From Salinimicrobium flavum (GTDB taxonomy: Bacteria; Bacteroidota; Bacteroidia; Flavobacteriales; Flavobacteriaceae), in NCBI RefSeq assembly GCF_042684505.1, contig NZ_JBHULT010000013.1:58593-122592 (forward strand): 64,000 nucleotides of DNA, given 5' to 3'. The notes under the pieces were generated by a model, which saw only the letters and a list, made by a program, of their open reading frames with translations, did not search any database and was not told where the DNA came from. Below, in pieces: positions 58,680 to 64,000 of this stretch (the first letter of the stretch is position 1; each line of letters starts with the position of its first letter). A program made the translations under genes and the position numbers.

Positions 58680-60161
58680 ATGAGAAATATGAATTCAATT
58701 TTAAACCTGAAGCGATTTTACGCAATAAGCCTGGCTCTTGTTCTGGGAATGATGATAGGGTCCTGCGATACAGACGAGCTGGATGATCCTTCTCTAGAAA
58801 ATGTTGATAATGAACTTATTCTAAATGTTTCTGATGAGAACCTCGAGTTGGAAGAACGTTTTATTGGGAATGAACTCGGTTTTACCTGGTCCAGCGGTAC
58901 CAATCGTGGCACAGGGGCTGCTATAAAGTACACTCTTGAAATAGATCTTGCAGGAAGCGACTTTTCAGATCCTTTAATTAGCCTTGTGGAAGGTGAGAAG
59001 AATAGATATTTTGCTTCTATAGATCATGGGACCCTCAATCACAGGCTGCTTAACAGCAGACTTGATGCGGGAACGGTATACGATCTTGAAGCGAGATTAA
59101 CGGCAGAAGTAACAGATCCTGCTGTAGAAGATCAGGTGTCAACAAAGGCATTTTCGGTAGCTACCTATAAGCCGGTATCCAGCAGGTTGTTTATTGTAGG
59201 AGACGCTACACCGAATGGATGGGATATCTCGAATGCTACCGAACTTTCCGGAGCCGGACAGCGCGGGGTGTTTGTTTACGAAGGAAAACTGACCGAAGGG
59301 AATTTCAAGTTCCCAGTGAGCAGGAATGACTGCTGGTGTCAGGATTTTTACACTAAAGATCCCGACAACGATGGGGTTATCGTCTATAATGAAGGCGGTA
59401 GCGGGGAAGATGTACAATGGACAATTTCTGAAGAAGGTAATTACAGACTAAGAGTAGATCTTATTAATAAAACCATTGACATTGCACCGGTAGAAGACGC
59501 CCCTTTCTCTGAATTATTCATAGTTGGGGAAGCAACCGAAAGCGGTCTGAATATAGATGCCCCTGCAGCTTTTACTCAGAGCGAGCTGGATCCTTTTGTC
59601 TTTAACTATGAAGGGAATTTTGCACCGGGTGAATTCAAGATCTTCGCCGGCCCAATGGGCGACTGGTGCGGAGAGTGGTACCGTCCACAAGTGGATGATA
59701 AAGCACTTGAAAACGGTGACGTAATTCAGGCTGCAGGTTGTGAGCCGGACCATACCTGGCTGGTTACTGAAGAGACCGCCGGCCGCTACAGGATTAGTCT
59801 AAACACGGCAACAAATACGATAAGGTTTAACAGGATCAACCTGCACATCGTTGGAAATGCAGGGCCAAATGATTGGAATATCAACAATCCTGCACCAATG
59901 GAGTATGTCAACGGGGATTTTGTTTACACAGGACCCCTTAAGGCAGGAGAATTGAAGTTTTCCAAATACCAGGGAGACTGGTGTGATGGAGAATGGATAA
60001 ATGCTGAAGAGAACGGGCAGGCTATTACCAATACAGAATTCATAACCACTTTTGGTTGTGAGGGACCGGATAACAAATGGAAGCTTTCTGCCGATGATGC
60101 AGGAGATTATGAGATCAGGATCAATCTTGACACCGAAACCATGACCGTTACCGCTCTTTAA
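58680..60161 (+). CDS. SusE/SusF-type glycan-binding lipoprotein with three Cys-containing modules
   Basis: A 493-residue lipoprotein (lipobox IGSC29, acidic export signal TDELDD). An N-terminal SusE domain (about 45-165) is followed by three related modules starting at about residues 169, 275 and 391. Each opens with LFIVGDATPNGW-like residues (LFIVGEATESG, LHIVGNAGPNDW) and contains a Trp-Cys segment (NDCWCQDF, GDWCGEWYRP, GDWCDGEWINA). The last two also have a later Cys before a Trp (AGCEPDHTW, FGCEGPDNKW). The two Cys per module probably form a disulfide. It should bind alpha-glucan outside the cell. It is translationally close to SusD. Confidence 0.86.
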   Translation: MRNMNSILNLKRFYAISLALVLGMMIGSCDTDELDDPSLENVDNELILNVSDENLELEERFIGNELGFTWSSGTNRGTGAAIKYTLEIDLAGSDFSDPLISLVEGEKNRYFASIDHGTLNHRLLNSRLDAGTVYDLEARLTAEVTDPAVEDQVSTKAFSVATYKPVSSRLFIVGDATPNGWDISNATELSGAGQRGVFVYEGKLTEGNFKFPVSRNDCWCQDFYTKDPDNDGVIVYNEGGSGEDVQWTISEEGNYRLRVDLINKTIDIAPVEDAPFSELFIVGEATESGLNIDAPAAFTQSELDPFVFNYEGNFAPGEFKIFAGPMGDWCGEWYRPQVDDKALENGDVIQAAGCEPDHTWLVTEETAGRYRISLNTATNTIRFNRINLHIVGNAGPNDWNINNPAPMEYVNGDFVYTGPLKAGELKFSKYQGDWCDGEWINAEENGQAITNTEFITTFGCEGPDNKWKLSADDAGDYEIRINLDTETMTVTAL

Positions 60162-60178
60162 AGCTAAAAAACAAAAAA

Positions 60179-61924
60179 ATGAAAAGAAACAGCATATATT
60201 TATTGATGATGCTACTTGTGCTAAGCGCCTGTAGTAACGACGATGATACCCTTTTAGACCCCATAGAAGAAGGGATGGATATGAGCTATAATGAAGTTCT
60301 TGGTTTTAAAAAGGACAAAGCAAAATACAATCCGGGGGAAGAGGTGAATTTCAGTGTGAACGGAACTCACCAGAATACCACCGTCAGGTATAAGTACCTT
60401 GGACAGGTGATTGCGGAAGAGCCGCTAACCGGCACCTCCTGGACCTGGGAACCTCCTTCCGAAGACTTTAGAGGCTACATGGTGGAACTTGTAAAAGAAA
60501 CCGGAGGAGAAGAAACTGTGATAGGAACTGTTGCAGTAGATGTCTCTTCAGACTGGACAAAATTCCCACGTTACGGTTTTCTTTCGAAGTTCGGAGAGAC
60601 CACAGCTGCTCAAAGAGCAAGTGTTCTCAACAACCTGAAGGACTATCATATAAATGGGTTGCAGTATTATGACTGGCACTTTGAGCACCACAGGCCTCTG
60701 CCTCTCGACGAGAATGGTGCGCCGGCCGAAAGCTGGAACGATCTTTTTAACAGGGAGATATATTTTGCGACAGTTGAAGGGTATATAGAACAGGCGCAGG
60801 AGCGTAATATGGCTTCTATGTTTTATAATCTACTTTTTGGAGCCTGGAAAAAGGATGAAGTACAGCCCGTGCCTGTAGAGTGGTTAATGTATAACGACCG
60901 CAATCACAAGGATATTAATCGTCATATACTTTCAGGGTTTGGAGACATTCAGTTGACAGATCCTGCTAATAATGAATGGCAGGAGCACATTTTTGGAGAG
61001 ACAGCTACTGTCTATGAAAATCTGGAATTTGACGGCTGGCACCTTGATCAACTAGGAAACCGCGGTACGGTTTACAATTACGAAGGTTATAAGATTGACC
61101 TGGGAGAGGCTTATAAGGATTTCCTTATTTCTTTAGAGAATCGTTTCCCAAACAAAAAGCTTGTTCTAAATGCAGTTGATCAGTACGAACAAAAGGAGAT
61201 CCTGGAAGCTCCGGTAGATTTTGCCTACTCAGAGATCTGGAGCAGGTATCAATATCAGGACCTCGCACAGGTGATCCTGGAGAATTACAATTATTCCAAC
61301 GGCGAACTCAATACCGTTTTGGCCGCTTATATGAACTACAATTCTCAGGATGGAAACTTCAATACACCTTCTGTACTGATGACAGATGCTGTGATCTTCG
61401 CCTTTGGTGGTGCGCACCTTGAATTGGGAGAACACATGTTGTCCAGCGAATATTTTCCGAATGACAAATTGGATATGAGCGTGGAACTGCGAAATACTGT
61501 TAGAGAATACTATGATTTCCATACCGCTTACCAGAACCTTTTAAGAGATGGCGGAAGCTTTAATTTTCCCGCACTACAATCTCAGGATCCCGATGTGAAA
61601 CTGAACAACTGGCCTCCGGTTGTGGGGCAGGCTGCTGTTGTTGGTAAACAACTTGAAGACCGGCAGGTGCTTCACATACTCAATTACGACGGAGCTGCCA
61701 CTTTGCAATGGAGAGATGACAGCAAGGTCCAGAGAGAACCATTAGTAAAAGACAACTTCAGAATTACCGTTGAGGCAGAAAGAAATATTTCAAAAGTGTG
61801 GTTTGCCTCTCCAGATATTAACGGGGGAGCCTCACAGCAAGTCGAATTTACTCAAAGTGGAAACCAGCTCACTCTTGAAGTGCCTTACCTAAAATTCTGG
61901 AGCATGCTCGTGCTCGAATACTAA
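60179..61924 (+). CDS. GH66 dextranase-family lipoprotein
   Basis: A 581-residue surface lipoprotein (lipobox LSAC, then SNDDDT). An N-terminal beta domain (about 35-125) is followed by the GH66 barrel: RYGFLSKF, LQYYDWHFEHHRPLP (about 161-175), FYNLLFGAWKKDE, then the proposed nucleophile D290 in GWHLDQLG and proposed acid/base E352 in FAYSEIW. GH66 enzymes cut alpha-1,6-glucan (dextran) or make cycloisomaltooligosaccharides. The C-terminal beta domain has no long cyclisation module, so plain dextranase is more likely. It lies 17 bp after the SusE/F-like gene. Confidence 0.9.
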   Translation: MKRNSIYLLMMLLVLSACSNDDDTLLDPIEEGMDMSYNEVLGFKKDKAKYNPGEEVNFSVNGTHQNTTVRYKYLGQVIAEEPLTGTSWTWEPPSEDFRGYMVELVKETGGEETVIGTVAVDVSSDWTKFPRYGFLSKFGETTAAQRASVLNNLKDYHINGLQYYDWHFEHHRPLPLDENGAPAESWNDLFNREIYFATVEGYIEQAQERNMASMFYNLLFGAWKKDEVQPVPVEWLMYNDRNHKDINRHILSGFGDIQLTDPANNEWQEHIFGETATVYENLEFDGWHLDQLGNRGTVYNYEGYKIDLGEAYKDFLISLENRFPNKKLVLNAVDQYEQKEILEAPVDFAYSEIWSRYQYQDLAQVILENYNYSNGELNTVLAAYMNYNSQDGNFNTPSVLMTDAVIFAFGGAHLELGEHMLSSEYFPNDKLDMSVELRNTVREYYDFHTAYQNLLRDGGSFNFPALQSQDPDVKLNNWPPVVGQAAVVGKQLEDRQVLHILNYDGAATLQWRDDSKVQREPLVKDNFRITVEAERNISKVWFASPDINGGASQQVEFTQSGNQLTLEVPYLKFWSMLVLEY

Positions 61925-61942
61925 CCAGGACAAACGAACATC

Positions 61943-63217
61943 ATGAAAAATATTAAAGTCTTATCAACTCTTTTCCTTTTTATCTTTGGGTTTGCATCAT
62001 GCAGTTCTGATGACGATTTCACGGAAGTTTTCCCGGAGCCTACAGCCGACTTCTCTTTTGAAGCGGTAGCCGATAATCCGCAACTCATCAGCTTTACCAA
62101 TCTGAGCGTTGATGCCGAAGAGTTTATGTGGGATTTTGGTGATGAAACAGGAGCTTCAACCCAGAAGCATCCTTCCTATCAATACGCTTCAGCAGGGAAC
62201 TACACTGTAAAACTTACCGCGATGATTGGTGACAATACAAGCACCTATTCTCAGGAGATTAGTGTGGTGGGTATTCCTTCCGCAGTATTTTCTTATGAAG
62301 TTGATGAGGAAGACCCACTCACTATCCATTTTGAAAACCAGAGCCAGAATGTAACTCAGTACACCTGGGATTTTGGGGATGGATCTGAAATTTCTTCGGA
62401 AGCCGCTCCTTCCCATACTTATGCTGAAACGGGAACCTACACGGTGACACTCACAGCAACCGGTGATGGTGGAACTGATGAGGCTTCAGTGGAAGTAGAA
62501 GTAAAAGATGCCCAACCGGAATTCAGCAATATTTATATTGTAGGTGATGCTTCTGAAAGTGGGTGGAACATTGGATCTCCGGCAGCTTTTACGCAAAGCG
62601 ATTCCAATCCGTTCATTTTTGTATATGAAGGCGTGCTTAAAACCGGAAACCTGAAATTTTCGACCTTCACAGGAGAAACCTTCTGTGACGGACAGTGGAT
62701 AAATGCTCCCGAAGCAGATATTTCTACAGAAGGGACAACAGGTTTTATGGTGACCAACGGCTGCGATGGACCTGATAACAAATGGACGGTGACAGATGAA
62801 ACCAAGGGGCGTTATATTATTACTATTGACCTTGAGCAGGAGACGGTAAAATTTGAAAAACTCAATGTACCATATTCGGAGCTTTATGCAATAGGTGACG
62901 CCGCTCCTAACGGCTGGGCTCCTCAAAACCCTTCGGAGGCCTTTAATCAGGATGCAGTCGATCCTTTCATTTTTACTTATGAAGCCTATTTGAGCCCCGG
63001 AGAGCTGAAGTTTTCAACCTTCAAGGGGGAATGGTGTGATGGCGTCTGGATCAACGCGCCACAGGCTGATGCAGATATTGTTAATGCTTCTGAATATTAT
63101 GTCAGGAAGAGTTGTGATGACCCCGACAATAAGTGGAGGGTGACTTCAGAAACCGAAGGTAATTATCTGATTACAGTGGATTTTTACAATGAAACTATAC
63201 TTTTCGAAGCTAAGTAA
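61943..63217 (+). CDS. PKD-domain lipoprotein with two SusE/F-type Cys modules
   Basis: A 424-residue lipoprotein (lipobox ASC20, then SSDDDF). Two PKD domains (about 33-110 and 115-190; WDFGDETGAST and WDFGDGSEISS) precede two modules at about 196 and 305. These have IYIVGDASESGWN and LYAIGDAAPNGW, Cys-Trp sites ETFCDGQWINA and GEWCDGVWINA, and second Cys sites NGCDGPDNKW and KSCDDPDNKW. The modules match those in the proteins on either side, so a shared glycan ligand is likely. It lies 18 bp after GH66. Confidence 0.82.
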   Translation: MKNIKVLSTLFLFIFGFASCSSDDDFTEVFPEPTADFSFEAVADNPQLISFTNLSVDAEEFMWDFGDETGASTQKHPSYQYASAGNYTVKLTAMIGDNTSTYSQEISVVGIPSAVFSYEVDEEDPLTIHFENQSQNVTQYTWDFGDGSEISSEAAPSHTYAETGTYTVTLTATGDGGTDEASVEVEVKDAQPEFSNIYIVGDASESGWNIGSPAAFTQSDSNPFIFVYEGVLKTGNLKFSTFTGETFCDGQWINAPEADISTEGTTGFMVTNGCDGPDNKWTVTDETKGRYIITIDLEQETVKFEKLNVPYSELYAIGDAAPNGWAPQNPSEAFNQDAVDPFIFTYEAYLSPGELKFSTFKGEWCDGVWINAPQADADIVNASEYYVRKSCDDPDNKWRVTSETEGNYLITVDFYNETILFEAK

Positions 63218-63247
63218 AAAAAGAAAAATTAATAATTATTAGCCCAG

Positions 63248-63275
63248 GGGCCTTTCAGTTAAAAAAGAAAGGCCC
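63248..63275. other. intercistronic hairpin without T-run
   Basis: GGGCCTTTC (63248-63256) pairs with GAAAGGCCC (63267-63275) across a 10-base A-rich loop. No T-run follows. It lies between the PKD/SusE-like gene and the last partial gene and may cap the upstream message while allowing read-through. Confidence 0.55.
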
Positions 63276-63406
63276 GGATAATCTACTGCCAAAATAATGC
63301 TTACAAAAACAATCAACTAAAGGGTTTTAATAGCTTCCACTGGATTTTTTCAAATAGGATTTTGCTATTGGACCTTTCATATTACCAACAACCAATACCA
63401 TATATT

Positions 63407-64000
63407 ATGAAAGAAAAACTACTCAAGATCTTATTTGTAATTCTTTGCATAAGCAGTATTACAACCCTTCAGGCTCAGTCATTCGACTACCTCGCTCTGG
63501 TTGGAGACGGGACTTCTGCCGGCTTTACTCCTCAGGGGAATATTGATACAAGAATGGAGATGATCTCTCCCGGGATCTGGAACTGGGAAGGTTCCCTTAA
63601 AGCCGGAGAATTTAAAATAAATACCGTGGAAGGCGGCTGGTGTGATGGTCAATGGTTAATGCCTTTAAATAATGGAGATGCTTTGCCTACTACTCCAACT
63701 TCATACGATGTAATTGACGGATGTGGATCAATTGATTACAAATGGAAAATTCCAGCAGATGGATTATATTCTATCACCGTTGACACCAATGCCGGTACGA
63801 TCGTTAGTGAAGAATTGAACCATTATCCGAATTTATATCTTATAGGTTCCGCCACAGTGAGTGACTGGAGTGCAGATCTTGCCAGGGAAATGACTCAGGA
63901 TCCTCAAAATCCGGCCATCTTCACCTGGGAAGGAACCCTGGACCAGAATTATGATTCAGGATTTAATGATGCTGAGTTCAAGATTCTAAGTGTTCGAACT
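63407..64000 (+). CDS. secreted SusE/F-type module protein (partial)
   Basis: 198 codons are visible; the gene runs off the window. The signal peptide is MKEKLLKILFVILCISSITTLQAQ (no lipobox, so secreted or another anchor). The first module starts YLALVGDGTSAGF and has GGWCDGQWLMP and DGCGSIDYKWKIP, the same Cys-Trp signature as the two neighbouring lipoproteins. A second module begins LYLIGSATVSDW near residue 143. What follows, perhaps a further catalytic or T9SS domain, is outside the window. Confidence 0.8.
   Translation, partial: MKEKLLKILFVILCISSITTLQAQSFDYLALVGDGTSAGFTPQGNIDTRMEMISPGIWNWEGSLKAGEFKINTVEGGWCDGQWLMPLNNGDALPTTPTSYDVIDGCGSIDYKWKIPADGLYSITVDTNAGTIVSEELNHYPNLYLIGSATVSDWSADLAREMTQDPQNPAIFTWEGTLDQNYDSGFNDAEFKILSVRT

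Overview
The window reads as chromosome of a Bacteroidota bacterium, most likely a marine-type Flavobacteriaceae. The grounds are TAnnTTTG-type promoter boxes, many lipoproteins with acidic residues after the lipobox cysteine, a type IX secretion C-terminal domain, a SusC/SusD polysaccharide locus, PepSY and DUF2652 proteins and a fused SerB-SerA enzyme. I see no rRNA, tRNA, CRISPR array, integrase or transposase. The first and last genes are cut by the window ends.

Region 1 (1-11 kb) looks like a sulfur, thiol and redox block. It holds a metallo-beta-lactamase/rhodanese protein, DUF2231, DoxX, DsrE, TlpA and DsbD proteins. It also has a minus-strand operon (TauE/SafE exporter, ICMT-like protein, NAPE-PLD-like hydrolase, two methyltransferases) next to a Crp/Fnr regulator with a Cys-Cys pair. 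Three promoters here, and a fourth in front of an RND efflux operon at 29 kb, carry the same dyad (GTAAC-N4-GTTAC, at most one mismatch) with its centre exactly 29.5 bp upstream of a TAnnTTTG box. That is class II Crp/Fnr activator geometry and is the strongest candidate for an undescribed system here.

Region 2 (11-25.8 kb) is mostly housekeeping: GNAT, an NMO-like protein of unknown role, TlpA, SerB-SerA, a Na/Pi cotransporter, a Met-rich lipoprotein, a triple-PepSY lipoprotein, methyltransferase, SRPBCC and serine hydrolase genes.

Region 3 (25.8-28.8 kb) is an AT-rich accessory patch. A PIN-like nuclease gene and a coiled-coil gene are each followed by a related 130-bp element shaped like an integron attC site, and then comes a DoxX-like pseudogene.

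Region 4 (29-38 kb) is a TolC/adaptor/RND pump operon with PII-like, DUF2892, PAP2 and DUF2652 genes; its gaps hold 7-bp-period repeats and a structured element resembling the Flavo-1 RNA motif. Region 5 (38-44.5 kb) has a secreted M4 metalloprotease with a type IX sorting domain and an S41 peptidase. Region 6 (44.6-49.3 kb) has a c-type cytochrome, a small lipoprotein and rrf2-nadA-nadB. Their promoters carry a second dyad, TGA-N6-TCA (one mismatch in the first), at the same 29.5-bp offset. Region 7 (49.4-52 kb) holds small membrane proteins. Region 8 (52.2-64 kb) is a polysaccharide locus aimed at alpha-1,6-glucan (dextran): membrane regulator, SusC, SusD, SusE/F-like protein, GH66 enzyme and two further proteins built from the same Cys-containing binding module.
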